A stretch of 64,000 nt of DNA from Nepenthes gracilis (Eukaryota > Streptophyta > Magnoliopsida > Caryophyllales > Nepenthaceae). The notes under the pieces are model-generated. The model was not told the origin of the DNA. It saw only the letters and a list, made by a program, of their open reading frames with translations, and searched no databases. The DNA lies in NCBI GenBank assembly GCA_033239525.1, contig BSYO01000024.1, positions 8,827,991-8,891,990 of the forward strand. Reading direction: 5' to 3'. The position numbers were made by a program, and so were the translations under genes. This document shows positions 19,732 to 31,300 of the stretch, piece after piece. The first letter of the stretch is position 1. The number at the start of each line of letters is the position of its first letter.

Positions 19732-20904
19732 AGTTCTTAATCAATTACAGCAATAAGATTAAAACAAATTCTAACCATTTATGAGAAAATACAAAATTAC
19801 ATTAAAATTAAATTTATATTTGTACATAAAGCCGAGACAATGAAAATATAAAGTGTGCTTTTTCTAGTAACTGATTCATGGCTTTACTTGAGTATTCAAT
19901 CAACTGTAATTGATCCAATACATGTTAGAATGGACCAATCAAATATTGTAGTATATATGGCTTGGATTGCTGATGAAGTAGCATAACATAATTCAGCAAC
20001 AAATTGATGAAGCTGAAGTGTATTTGAACTCGAAAGACCTTATATTGCTTTTGCTATGATAGAAGAAATATGACAGCAGCTTGCTCATGTGCTGCTGTTG
20101 CTGTGATGAATGAGACAATGACAAAAGCTGCTGATAGCATTGCTGATGCTACATTTGCATTTGCTAATTTCTTACTTGAGAGAAAAATATATGACAGCAA
20201 CTACATGGACTGCTGCGTTAAATCTGATCTGAAGTTTTCAGCCGCTAGTGTAACTATGTTCTTGATCTGTTGATCACGTGATACACTGCTGTTGTGTTGC
20301 TTAACTTACTGAATTATTGAGGCACGTGATAAAGCCATCTCATGCAAGTGCTTCTGATGCATTTGCTGTAGCTGCACTTTGCCGTGTACAAATTGCAGCT
20401 GTTGCTGGCGCAAATTGCCAATAGTTGATACTCTGCTTCCTAATTTTCTGGTGCTCCAGTTTAGTAATGACAGCTGGGATATGCTATATTTTAACAGCTT
20501 GTTAACACCCGATGGCCTTTCTCTTGTCAGTTGGCAGACCATCATTGCGGGTGACACCGTGGCTGATATTCTCCCATGCCCTCCAAAGAAGATGAAGGGA
20601 ATCACCAAGAGGTTACCTCGAAGGGCAGGCATGAGGGCGATTCCTCTGAGCAGCCCCAGCTAGAGCCTCGGCAACTCAAGTTACCACCTCACCTGCTCAG
20701 TATACAGAGTCAATGGACACTAAATGCTATTTTTCGTGACAATGTGGAGATTATTGGGGCAGAGGTGCATCTCAGCCTTGGGGTTCCTCTTCCGTAGGCT
20801 TTCTTGGAGGTTCCTACACGTGAGATATCTATCTGGGTTCCCCACCAGCAAATTTCCCTAAATATTCATTCAAGTGAGGGATATGGCTGAGTTCCTTGTG
20901 TAGG
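19732..20904. other. Host sequence right of G1, no recognised gene
   Basis: A continuation of the sequence that ends at 7708. It is rich in TGCTG/TGATGCTG words (about 20060-20420), giving imperfect triplet-like runs in all frames. Short open frames such as 20379-20663 show no domain that I recognise. I take it as the decayed interior of an old retroelement, not a host gene. Confidence 0.4.
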
Positions 20905-21835
20905 GGCAAAGGGTCGGTCGGACAAAATAATACACAGTGAAGCGAAAGAAGAAGAAGAAGCACACGTACATTTTACGTGGAAATCCTTCCGAATTAAGGG
21001 AAAAATCACGGGAGCAAAGTCTACAGCAAATTCACTATACGAAATAGATTACAAACCTCCGAGATAAAGTATCCGCTACACACCCGATAATGACAAAGAA
21101 AAACCTTTTCGGAGTAAACAAGAAAACACTCATTTCTCTTCTACACTATGTTTTTCTTTCTTCTCTCTCACTGGTGGTGCACTCCTCTCTTTTCCTTCAC
21201 CCTTGGATCTCACCTCATTGCACTATACCGTGCTCAGATGCTCTCTCTCTCTCTTTGTTTTGCATGCCGAGCATGCGTATATACGATGGTCTGCCCAGAG
21301 ACCTTCAACCAATAGGCCGGTTGAGTGTGGTCAAATGCTTGCCACCTGCTCTACAACCTGCCAACGACTTTATCCACCAACTTTGCAACCTGCCACCTGC
21401 ACAGACGGCGCACACGCTACAGGTCTGCCACCTGCTCTGCTGCCCAACAACTTGCTGCCAGCTGTCCACGACGTCCTCAGTCGTTGCTGCAGTCAAGTCC
21501 CTTGGCCATCTATGTCCCTTGGCTATCACAAGAGTCTTCCGGCGTTCATTGGTTGATTCCATACCAGTATTACCAACTGGTAAATTCTTCCTTCCCAGTC
21601 TTAGCCGGTCAACCTTCCGTTGACCGTCCTCCACAGCCATCCGGTCAACCTTCCTGTTGACCGTCTTTGCCACCCGTCCGCTATCCAGCAGCACTCCTCT
21701 AGCTTTCAGACGGTCAACCTCCTGTTGACCGGATTCAGCTAACCATCTGCCGGTCAATTTTCATTGACCGTTTTTGCCTTCCAACCGGTCAACATTCGTT
21801 GACCGACTAATGTACCCCGATGACAAACTAGTTTG
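20905..21835 (-). repeat. Copia-like LTR remnant with palindrome array
   Basis: The left part (20950-21060) has the same layout as the copia-1 LTR: TTTTACGTGGAAA, then GGGAAAAATCACGGG, then CAAAGTCTAC, then TTCACTA, then GATTACAAAC. This implies a related minus-strand LTR. There is no gag or pol next to it, so it may be a solo LTR. Boundaries are uncertain because no clean target duplication was found. The right third holds five GGTCAAC...GTTGACC palindromes. Confidence 0.6.
21606..21805. repeat. Five CGGTCAAC...GTTGACCG palindromes
   Basis: Inverted repeats at 21606-21626, 21642-21663, 21711-21731, 21751-21770 and 21786-21805. Each has 7-8-bp perfect arms and a 4-6-base loop. Each arm contains the W-box core TTGACC or its complement, the binding site of plant WRKY transcription factors. 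The array lies on the promoter side of a minus-strand LTR. Confidence 0.9.
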
Positions 21836-22260
21836 TTGAATCACCCACAAAGGGATGACCTACCCCAACACCTTGACCACAAATTCTCCCCGAGATTCAT
21901 CATACTAGGTGTCCAATTAACAGTGTGGAAAAGAGTTCATGTTGTGGATCAAGAGGAGACTGAGAATGATCTGAGTGCTCCCTCTCACTATTCAGCCGAG
22001 GAGGACAAGCTGATAGCTTATGCTTTTATCTACTGTGGAGGCAATGGCGGATGTTCCCATTGGATCTCCAGGTCTCGCTAGATCTACTAACGAACCTGCT
22101 CGCTGGGTGCCTCCTGTGATTGGATTTGCTGAAATGTTCCCTAGATCTTGCTCATAGGAAAGTGGGAGATCTAGGGGCATCAGGGAGGTTCCCCAGATGG
22201 GGCTCCCTAGCCCTTCCTGTGCAACCCGAACCACCCAACTCACCCATTTCAACCCCAACT
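21836..22260. other. No recognised feature
   Basis: Moderate GC sequence with short open frames on both strands. I recognise no domain, terminal repeat or primer site. Confidence 0.3.
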
Positions 22261-24796
22261 TAAACCATAAATATATATCATAAATTCATCATAAATAAAA
22301 TATATATTATAAAAATAACTAAAAAAAATATAAATATCTATAATAATAATAAATTTTAAGGGAATATAATCCCAATAAAGATTCAACATCTAATAAAATA
22401 GAAAAGAACTTTCACGATCTCCCAATCTAAGAGTTATTAGATTCTAGAATCGCTTCTACCTGAAATCTTCTTAATAATTATATCACATCCACTAGCGTGC
22501 TATCAACCTACTTTTTTTTGGATTCAAGAAAATATAAAAGTGAGTCAAAAGTCTAACAAGTGATATAATCAATGTTATTATCAATTAATGAAATATCTAA
22601 AATAATAATATCAAATATATAACAATAATAATAATATACAATCAGCCATTTGATACTCAACTCCATAACGTAACCACGACTCAATTACTACAAGAATAAC
22701 CATCAAGGGTTTCCACCAAAACAAAACATAATAAAAAAAATTGAAATTACATAAAATTTAAATATTAATAAGAATATATATTCCATCAAACTTATCTGAA
22801 TAGAAGTCACAATTATGTGAAATAATATAATAATCTCTTTGAATCTTAATTTGTCAACGTGAACAAATAACTACACTCCTACCACCAATGAGTGGGTGTC
22901 ATCCATGTGGTAGCTCATTTTAATAAGTTTGACAAGTGAATAATTCTCCAATCTCATGATATCTTTCCACCATCAGTGCACAAGTAATTAACTTAACTTA
23001 GATGATCAATATCTCATTAACTCCCTCAAGTGAAGTCCAAAATGTACCACGCTTGTATTTTTGTAGTCTAATGGGAATCTATACCCACAGCAGGTTTAAA
23101 ATACTCTTTCTCAAATTCATATGTCAAAGCCATCACCCCTTGGTAAACATCCCTCGATATCTTGATATGTTTTATTTATATAATTATAAGTATCACTCCA
23201 TAAATATAGAAAATAATCCACTTGGATATAAGAATTAGTGTTAGATAACTATAAAATATTCCTTTAGACCATAGAATTTTCATATAATCTCCTTTATTTT
23301 AATCATAAATATCAAAAATATATTCACACATCAAAAGATTTTGATGCTAACAACAATCAAGGACACTAGAAATAACTCTAAAACAATTATCTTAGGCCTC
23401 ACACCTAAGATTTGACTAGAGCAACATTCTGTTTCTCTAATGTTCAAATGCCAAATTGATGCGTGACAGCTAGTCACTATCAAATTATCTCCCAACTGAG
23501 CAATTCTACATTCTAAGATACTAAGATCTCCAAAAAAGGTAGATAGTTCAATCAACCGGCAACAAACGAGTAGATTTTCTAAAACACACAAATCTGCATG
23601 AAAAAGTCTAACGTTTGAACACTACCTCTCACGACACTTGAATGTTAGCTTTTAAACTAAGAAATAAACAACCAATTCCCTTTGGATAAAACTTACAAGG
23701 CATATTCGCAAATCTACCGATATGCCTCAAATAGATCTTAGCATTTGAATATGACATCGCATGCCAATCACTTGTCGAATACAGATCATCAATTCACCTA
23801 TTTATATTATACAAATAATTTATCATGTATTAAAATAGTCTTCTACCTTAAGACACAATATAAATAGATCTACATCATATATTAAAGGCATAAAGTAGTA
23901 TGTCTAAATCATAGAAGCATGAAATACACATTTCTGGCCATATACTTGTTGATGGCCAAATTTTATTCAAATGCCGGCCAAATTATAACATGGCATTCAA
24001 ACACTTGTTTAAACACAAATCAAATATTGCATCAATATCGATACAAAGCAAATTATATGAACATCAAATTAAGAATATATCTCGTGTATTTTACATGTTA
24101 CATTATTTCATGACTAGAATCAATAAAGATAAGAAGAAATCTGTGAATTCTTATTAACAAGAAAGTTCCAAGATTTCTAAAAAAATGATTCAATTATCCA
24201 AGAATGATAGAGATTTTACTTGCCTCGATATGCATACAAATAGTAATCAACAAATACAAATGGCCACTACTACTACAACATGAATAGATCATGACAACAC
24301 TATCAATGATCTATCCAAGGTAAAAGGAGAAGGTTAGGATGGTTGCTCTCCTCTTCCAATCTCTAACTCACAGTTCATCTCTCTATCCTCAAAAGAATGG
24401 AAGTACGACAAAGATAAGCGCTACGGGGAAGCCTCCATAGAAATAATGTCAATATTCAAGTGTGAAAAAATGTAGGGGGAAATCAACAACCAACTTACAA
24501 GTTACAGTTCACCAAATTAATATGGACAAGGCACAACTAAGTGGTGATGTTGGAAATCGTTAAAGAAGGGGTGGCTAGGAGAATCAACCAAGATCTCTAA
24601 TAAATTCTCCTCTTTCTACTTAATTGCTGAGTTAAATAATACAATAGGATTACTATACATACATGCATAAGAAATAGTCACAATGAAGGAAAAGAGAAAA
24701 TATAAATTATTGGTGTGAAGATAAATCAAGGTGGCAACAAGGGGCAAGAACCATGAATCACAATTTAAGTCTTCTAATGCCAAATTGATACTTGGT
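22261..24796 (-). other. AT-rich decayed LTR-like region
   Basis: Very AT-rich and without coding sequence. The word ACTTGCCTCGA at 24218-24228, followed by a CT-rich stretch, is the same promoter-side block found in the minus-strand Tekay-like LTRs at 42878, 47810 and 59609. Part of this region is therefore probably an old minus-strand gypsy LTR. The end near 24770-24785 (CTAATGCCAAATTGATAC) resembles a degraded minus-strand primer site. Limits are not defined. Confidence 0.35.
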
Positions 24797-25926
24797 TGTT
24801 AGACATATTTTATATTGGTATATTTCGTGACTGTGTTTGGTCATCTGTTGGTAAAGTTTTCATTGTCCTGAAGATTTACAATAGATTCATGCCCGATATT
24901 CGTTGATGTGCAATTTTTAGTATTCACGGCTACCTAATGCTTGACCCGCACCCAAGCACCATTTCCTGTGTATCCATGCTAGAGGTGCACCCGATCCTTG
25001 CATGACTGCCATTTCTTAAGTGTCAGCGCTCGAGGCACACCTAAGATGCCAATTACAAAGAGCAAACACTCGAGGCACACCCGAGGTGCCGAGATCAAGT
25101 GCTCAGGGCATGCTAGAGGCACCCCCAAGCTGCACTCAAGCACTAGGCCGCAAACTTATTGATCGCCTGGGCACACTTGACGTGTGCTCGAGCCGCGCTC
25201 AAGTGTTGGGGTGCACATTTTTAAATGGTGATATTGTTTAACCTGAATTTTGAACATCTTTATAAATAGTCACCTTTTTCTCTTTGGACTAATCTTCTAA
25301 AAAAAATTCCTCACGATTGCTCAATGCAAAAATGACAACTTTGAAGCTTGTATTTTGTGCCCATTAGAGAAAACTAACCTTTGATTTTTATGCCTCAATT
25401 CTAGAATTTTGACTCTTCTTCTACTTTTATTGTTCACATAGTTTCCTACATGTTAACCCTTGTAAGTAACGTGGGTGGCATAAAAATTGGTATTCACTAG
25501 TATGTAGAGATTCGATGGTTTGTGAAGAAAGATTGATAAGAAAATCAAAAGGCATCTAGTTCTGTTGCCACTGACAAATCTAAGAAATTTCTTAGTAAGG
25601 GTAATAAGATGAGAGTAAGTAGCCTAAATTAGTACATTTGTACCGTTCTATCTATAAGCTGACTTTCTAAATGCATTTCTTTTCTGACTATAGAAGTCCG
25701 ACAGGTTTTACTCGATAACTGTGATTATCGAAGTTTTCTTTCATCACTAAAATTGTGCCTTAATTATTGGTTCTCATTGTGCTTATATTTTATATACTTT
25801 TGATTGTCTATTTTATCTGGATCTGAATATATTTTACGTATATTATATATTTATATTTATATTTATTTTATAATTTAAAAAAGGGGTTGAAACAAGTTAT
25901 ACTTTGAGACTCCATAGTCTATTTCA
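24797..25926 (+). repeat. Diverged LTR of the H family
   Basis: Aligns from end to end with the H LTRs. It starts TGTTAGACAT then TTGGTATATTTCGTGACTGTGTTTGGTCAT. A GC-rich repeat zone at 24940-25215 has CTCGAGGCACAC units. The GATTGATAAGAAAATCAAAAGGC block and the AAGGGGTTGAAAC tail follow. It has a single copy of the 239-bp unit. No target duplication was found, so it may be a truncated or old solo LTR. Confidence 0.75.
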
Positions 25927-26187
25927 TAGATTAATGATGAACCAAGATTGAGAGTACAAGGGGCTAGCATGAAAATATAATGTGAAAACAACTAATGGGT
26001 GCGGCTAGGGAGGGTTTGATCTAAGGCTCCTACTAATTTCTATTTCTTTCCTAATTAATGTTACAATAAGATTAATTCCAAGACTAAATGTGGATGAGAT
26101 GCATGCAAGGGGTGAATTTCTAGAAGTTTAGAGAACAATTAATTCTTTAACTAAATAAGTTTTCACTTCTTTATCAACACACACAAG
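25927..26187. other. Spacer with partial repeat of the left flank
   Basis: Contains GGGTGCGGCTAGGGAGGGTTTGATCTAAGG and downstream words that loosely resemble 24585-24680, so it may be a second fragment of the sequence on the other side of the LTR. No gene was seen. Confidence 0.3.
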
Positions 26188-27043
26188 TGCTGGGTTATGG
26201 GTCATTTTCGTATGGGTCCATACCCATTTGACGTATCGTTTGGTGTTTCAAATGAGATTACACAGATATTATACTAAATTATAAACTTTTTAAATTATAA
26301 GAGATTTGATTCTCTTTATTTAGAAAAAAATTTGATGAGATTATTTTTTAATTTGGAGATATCATTAATTAGTAAAAAAATTTGAGTAATTATTTTCTAA
26401 TTTAGAGATATTATTGATTAGGAAAGATTTTGAGAGATTATTTTCTAATTTAGAGATATTAATTATCAAAAAATTATATTTCCTTTCTAATTAACCTAGA
26501 GTGAAAATTTTATATAAATGGACCTAACTTTATGTTGGAGATAAGCAATCAAGTATTCAAGCAATTATTTTAAAATTATTTCTCACACAATGAGTGTTGC
26601 ATAGAAAAAGAGAATGGAAGAAGAGAGAAGAGGAATAAAGCTCTGTATTTGGTTAAAATCTGATTTGAATTTCGTTTTTCACCAAGGTCTAGTACGTTAT
26701 TTTAGAACGATTTTCTAGAGTATATTTTTGTTTGGTTATTCTTATTTTTTATTTTATTTTTCTTATAAGTTGTTGGGTGTTTTAAGAGATTGTAATCAAT
26801 CATTCATCACTCGGGATCATAGTGAAAAGATTTCAAAAATGGTTCTTTGTAACCAGTACTTTTTATAGTAGATTATTCAGAGTTTATCTCATAATTTTTT
26901 TGTAATTGAAAAGGATTTTTTACGTTAAAAATATTGTATATTATTATATTTCTTATACTTATGAATTTGGTGGCTGATGGTTGACGGGAGGTTCCAATTT
27001 TGTTCCATTGTATTGGGTTGTGTATTCAGGTTGGACCCTCAAT
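26188..27043 (+). repeat. LTR of copia element V
   Basis: Starts TGCTGGGTTATGGGTC and continues GGGTCCATACCCATTTGACGT. This matches the start of the copia-1 LTR read on its own strand (TGTTGGGTTATGGGT ... CCATACCCATTTGATGT). It is followed at 27047 by a tRNA-Met primer site and by gag, so it is a 5-prime LTR. The middle (26270-26520) is AT-rich with repeated GAGATTATTTTCTAATTTAG words. Confidence 0.8.
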
Positions 27044-27046
27044 AAG

Positions 27047-27058
27047 TGGTATCAAAGA
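27047..27058 (+). promoter_or_regulatory. Primer-binding site of element V
   Basis: TGGTATCAAAGA, one base different from TGGTATCAGAGA, directly after the LTR. Confidence 0.75.
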
Positions 27059-27080
27059 GAGGTTGTAAAACTTTAATTTA

Positions 27081-27860
27081 ATGGTGTCGACGTCGAGAAG
27101 TTTGACATTTTGTGTTATGCAGTTTAATGGGTAAAATAATTTCATTCTTTGGCAAAATATGGTGATAAATATTTTAACTTGGGAAAGAATTATAAAAGCA
27201 CTTCAAAGTAGGGAAGATAAGTCAAAAATATAATGGAGAAGAAGTTGCAAAATAAGAGAGATCTTATAGATTGCACTATCAAGTTGTATCTCGCGGATAA
27301 CATTCTTCATAAGGTCATTGGCTTATCAGATCCAGTGAAGTTCTAGATGAAGTTTGAAAGTTGATATAAGTCAAAGTCTTTAACAATGAGGTTATATATG
27401 AAGAAGAAGTTCTATGGCATACGTTTGTCAGAATGGGGAGTTTTGATAAGTATTTGGATGAGTTCAACCAAATTTTAATACAAATGTCAACATTTGATAA
27501 GAAGATCAAGGAATGAGACAAGGCATTAATATTGTGACTTCTTTATCCGTCTTGTATGATCATATTATTATGACGCTATCATTTGGAAAAGATACACTCA
27601 AGTTGGTTGAAGTCATCACTTCTTTGCTTATGAATGAGTTAAGGTGAAAGGAAAGCATTGAGGATTTAAGGGAATCGAGTCTCTTGGTATTTACTAATGG
27701 TCGGGGACACGGGACATTGAGGGATCAATGTGGCAAATTAGAGAGAAGCAATGGTCGGACCAAGCTTTAAGATATAGAATGCTTCTATTATGACAAGAAA
27801 GGCTATATGAAGTAAGATTGTCCCAAGAGAAAGCAGGAAAAAAAGGGCAAAGGCAAGCAT
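27081..27860 (+). pseudogene. Truncated copia gag of element V
   Basis: Starts near the ATG at 27081 (MVSTSRSLTFCVMQFNG), followed by stop-laden frames. NNFILWQNMVINILTWE and LYDHIIMTLSFGKDTLKLVE are recognisable copia gag blocks (FSLWQ and ALLxSLPxSYEHF-like positions). The zinc knuckle at 27780-27821 keeps Cys at both ends, but has Tyr for the second Cys and for the His, plus an internal TAA. The element breaks off at about 27860 before the protease, and nothing of pol follows. Confidence 0.75.
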
Positions 27861-28140
27861 TAAGAGAGGAGGGATTATGATGATGATGACCATGTCTCTA
27901 TCACTTCCTACGGAGACCTTCTAGTTGTCTACGGAGGCTAAGTCCTAGGAACCCAATCCTTATAATACTCTGCCACTTATAAAATTTTGTCATCGAAATT
28001 TAACAAAACTTATATACCTCATGAAAATATAATCTTTATCCCACCTAAATTACCCAAAATAATAAATAATAGTATAAAAATTTGGGATATTATATTCTCC
28101 CCCACTTATAAAAATTTCATCTTCGAAATTTAATGAACCT
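27861..28140 (-). other. Two Tekay-type pol-end/polypurine relics
   Basis: CCACTTATAAAATTTTGTCATCGAAATTT (27974-28002) and CCCCCACTTATAAAAATTTCATCTTCGAAATTT (28101-28133) are the minus-strand signature of a Tekay/Del gypsy pol stop plus polypurine tract. Compare GYP3 at 60067-60110. They mark the junction of an old gypsy LTR here. No coding domain is preserved. Confidence 0.45.
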
Positions 28141-29240
28141 CAAATTCAATAATTGAGAAAAATCCTTTCAGATTCCTTCATACGTTTTGATGTCACAACC
28201 TTATTACAAGACAAATCTCTAATCTCCGCGAGGCTTAAACCGATCACATACTTATTTCCTCAATTATTGATGCGAAGAAGACTTCCTAACAATCCACAAG
28301 ATTCGAAGGCAACCCAATTAACTGGCTATTTCCTCAACTTAATTCAAAACCTTGAACAAACTGATGAACTTCTACTTCAGTTTATCTTAAGCTTCGAGAA
28401 TGGTCGTCCACCTAGATCCTCAATCTTATTCTGAATTCTCTAGGCTAAGGGCCACATGTTACCGCTGTACTATTCTGATTGACCATTTATTTGTATATTA
28501 AAATCATCTTACAATCCTTGTCCAATAATTCATATCAAATACCTAAGCTGGACAACAGCCATAAAAATAAGGAAAGTTCCAAAGGTATTAACACCACTAA
28601 GTTCCTAAGAAATGGTAAATTAAATATAAATTTACATGGCATTTTCAACTATCTATTGAAAAGAGAAATTTGAAAGCTGTATGTATTGGTTATGAAAACT
28701 CAAGGCATTGAATCAAAAATTGATTCATGGATTCTTTTGACATATTTTAATGTAAATTATATGTTAAATTATATAATTTTATATACCTTATTGAGTTTTC
28801 GACTTACTTTTTCTATTTTTTACTACTCCCTTCAGATTTATTTGCAGGATGAGTTGGATCGAAGGAAGAGACTAAGGCAAATATAAGAATAAGGAATATT
28901 GGTTATTTGATGTTATATTTAGTTCTGATCAGTAACTCATTATCTTTCTGTTGTTCAAACTATGGTTTGTAATTAAATGAATAGATGTTGGTTGATCGAG
29001 TATCAGTCTGTTATTGATGTAGTTTACTCTGATTTTGGTATAGACATTATTCCTTATGTACAATCCAATGTCATATTATAGTCAGAGTTCTAGCTACCTA
29101 ATGATATGACATTTTAGGTCCTATTGTCAGGTTATAATATTTTTATTTTGGTCGATCGATATATTGACATGAAGTTCACGTCCATGAATTATTAGGTGTA
29201 TTATTTATTCATAATTAATTTCGCTAATTATTAATATCAT
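28141..29240. other. AT-rich spacer, possible exon relic
   Basis: No supported gene. The frame at 28153-28434 shows no known domain. At 28848-28886 a pyrimidine tract plus TTTGCAG precedes a short charged frame (DELDRRKRLRQI then TAA), which would fit a last exon of a host gene, but no other exon was found. Confidence 0.3.
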
Positions 29241-29859
29241 GATCAAATTTTCAAATGTGACAATAGTACACGAGTTTCTAGATGCTGACTCTACCTTGAT
29301 TAGTATAGCACTAAAAGTCATGCCGAAAATGGCAAGGTATAAGTATATGCCCTCACCCACCTTAGGGTGGGTGAGTAGAGGAGGATGCGCTAAGTGTTTT
29401 TTAGTTCCTGAAAGGCTTGCTAGTACTCATTCATCTATCAAAATCTATTCATTTTGGCCCTCCCAAGGCCTTACAGAATCAAAGATATATTTCAGCTGGT
29501 TTAGACAAAATCCAACATAATGCTACCAACCACCTGATAAGCCTCTCGATGTCTTCAATCGTCCTAGATGATTCCATATCTATGAAAGTTTTAATCTTCT
29601 CTAGGTTGGCTTTAATGTCGCCTTGAGAGATGATGAAATCTAAGAACTTTCACGAAATTATCCCAAATACACACTTGGTCGGTTTTAGCTTTATCCGATA
29701 ATTCCTAAGCATGTCAAACATCTCCATGAGGTCTTTAATGTTGTTGTTAACTTGCGCACTTTTAATTAGCATATCATCCATATAGACTTTCATATTGTTG
29801 CCAAGTTGCCACATGAACAACTTATTGACAAGCCTCTAATAAGTTACACCGGTGTTCTT
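29241..29859 (-). pseudogene. Tat/Ogre-like gypsy reverse transcriptase, C-terminal part
   Basis: The minus strand encodes LKNTGVTY, NKLFMWQLGN, then the catalytic box YMDDMLIKSAQV (YMDD at 29773-29784) and MLRNYRIKLKPTKCVFGI, FLDFIISQGDIKANLEKI. Further on are relics of the AFQELK connection block. These words match the Tat/Ogre group of plant Ty3/gypsy elements (YVDDMLVKS, KLNPxKCxFGV). Several stops are present. The gene's upstream half lies at 31739-32402, beyond an inserted LTR. Confidence 0.75.
29352..29375. repeat. Perfect hairpin in the Tat-like remnant
   Basis: CTCACCCACC, loop TTAG, GGTGGGTGAG: a 10-bp perfect stem. Confidence 0.8.
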
Positions 29860-29864
29860 CAAAT
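29860..29864. repeat. Target-site duplication CAAAT (left)
   Basis: CAAAT here and at 31734-31738 around solo LTR Y. The T at 29864 may be shared with the LTR start. Confidence 0.75.
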
Positions 29865-30546
29865 GTAATATCCTGAATTTTTATTTAATTAATTTTTTGT
29901 ATAATGGATTATAAAAAAAAGAGAAATAAAAATATAATTATTATTATTATTATAATAATTATTATTTAAGCAGGGGAGATGCAGGGCGACAGAAGAAAAA
30001 GAAAAAGGAAACAAAAGAAAAAAGGAAAAGGAGAGAGGGGAGGAAGCGGAAGGGAAGAGAGAGAGGGAAGGTGACACAAGAAGCTGCAACGACCATCATT
30101 GCTAGAAAAATCGACGCCAAGAACAGAAGCCGACGAAGCCCTCTCTGTGATTTACCTCTATTATGAGTAGTAGTGTGAGTGGACAAAGGAAATTGTGAAC
30201 CAAGAGGTATGGCCATCGTCGTCATCAGAGGAAAAGCATGAAATTAAGGAAAGAAAATCAGCTAAAATTTTGATGGATTGGGTAAATGAGGAGCGGTGGT
30301 GAGAGAGACAGTTACCAATGGTGCTTGCATGTGCCACCATCGCTACCGTCATCGTCACAGGGTTGCTACCACCATGGCCGATGTCGTCGTTCATGCTAGA
30401 GTTGTCGTCGACGAAGGGGAAAGTATAAACACGTGCAAGACAGAAGAGAGAGAGAGAGGCATATGCATGAGGAGTTCACGGTAGGAGAGAGAAGAGAGGC
30501 ACATAGTTCAGGTACCTCAGAGTATCCTTTTGACAAATCTGCTTGG

Positions 30547-30552
30547 TATAAA
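30547..30552 (+). promoter_or_regulatory. TATA box of LTR Y
   Basis: TATAAA followed by ATCAATATAGGTATCC, in the same position as the TATAAAGTCGAGGCAAGTATCC of GYP2. Confidence 0.5.
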
Positions 30553-30714
30553 ATCAATATAGGTATCCTTTCACCATATCTCTGATTCATTTCAGCATCT
30601 AATATGTTCTGCATGCAATTTTATATCATTATATTTTATGAATAATGGGTGGAGTCTAAGACCCGGTGGGTTAGTACATGTGTGAGACCATGGTAGTTTG
30701 AGACCCTAGTGGGT

Positions 30715-31300
30715 CGATAGCTGATGATCGAGAGCTATAGGCCCAAAATATAGTTGGCTTAATGGAGCTGATATTGAAAATTGGATGGCCAAGAGTTATA
30801 GTCCGAAAATATAGTCGATATTAAAAATTGAATAGTCGAGAGTTACAAGCCGAAAATATAGCCGATTATGAAAATAGGATGGCCGAGAGTTGCAAGTCAA
30901 AAATGTAGCCGATATTGAATATTGATGGTCGAGGTGCTGCAGATTTAAAATACAGTTGGGCTAATGGAGCCAATGATATGTGATGGGCAAAAGCTACAGG
31001 CCTAAAATGTAATCGGGCTAATGGAGTCAATGATATTAAATGGCCGAGAGCTGTAGGCCTAAAATATAGTTAGGCTAATATAGCCAATAATATGTGATGG
31101 TCAAGAGTTACAAGCTTAAAATATAGTCGGACTAATTGAGCCAATAATATGTGATAATTCGAGCTACCAGGCCTAAAATATAGTTAAGCTAATGGAGCCA
31201 ATGATATATGATAGCCAAGAGTTGTCGGCCTAAAATATAGTCGAGATCCAATAATGATATGTAATGGCCTAGAATTGTCGGTCCAAAACGTAGCTGTATG
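30715..31300 (+). repeat. Degenerate minisatellite in LTR Y
   Basis: About ten imperfect units of 45-65 bp with the core GGCCGAGAGCTACAGGCC TAAAATATAGTCGG and often GGAGCCAATGATATGTGAT. Single or few-copy versions of the same core occur in the GYP2 LTRs (50878-50921, 57427-57472) and, inverted, in the GYP3 LTR (58550-58695). Confidence 0.8.

Noticed and set aside
19955..20420. Triplet-repeat-like TGCTG stretch as a host coding gene with poly-Ala
   Set aside because: Stops occur in every frame within short distance, and similar TGATGCTG words occur at 6900-7200 across the G1 insertion, which points to an old repeat.
21090..21660. Overlapping open frames of 111-177 codons
   Set aside because: They lie in a pyrimidine-rich LTR-like segment, overlap in several frames, and show no domain.
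30296..30484. Open frames in the purine-rich part of LTR Y
   Set aside because: Composition-driven (Arg/Glu repeats). The segment is LTR, not gene.
30715..31300. Regularly spaced repeats considered as a CRISPR array
   Set aside because: Units are degenerate, spacers are not unique, and the setting is a plant LTR. It is a minisatellite.
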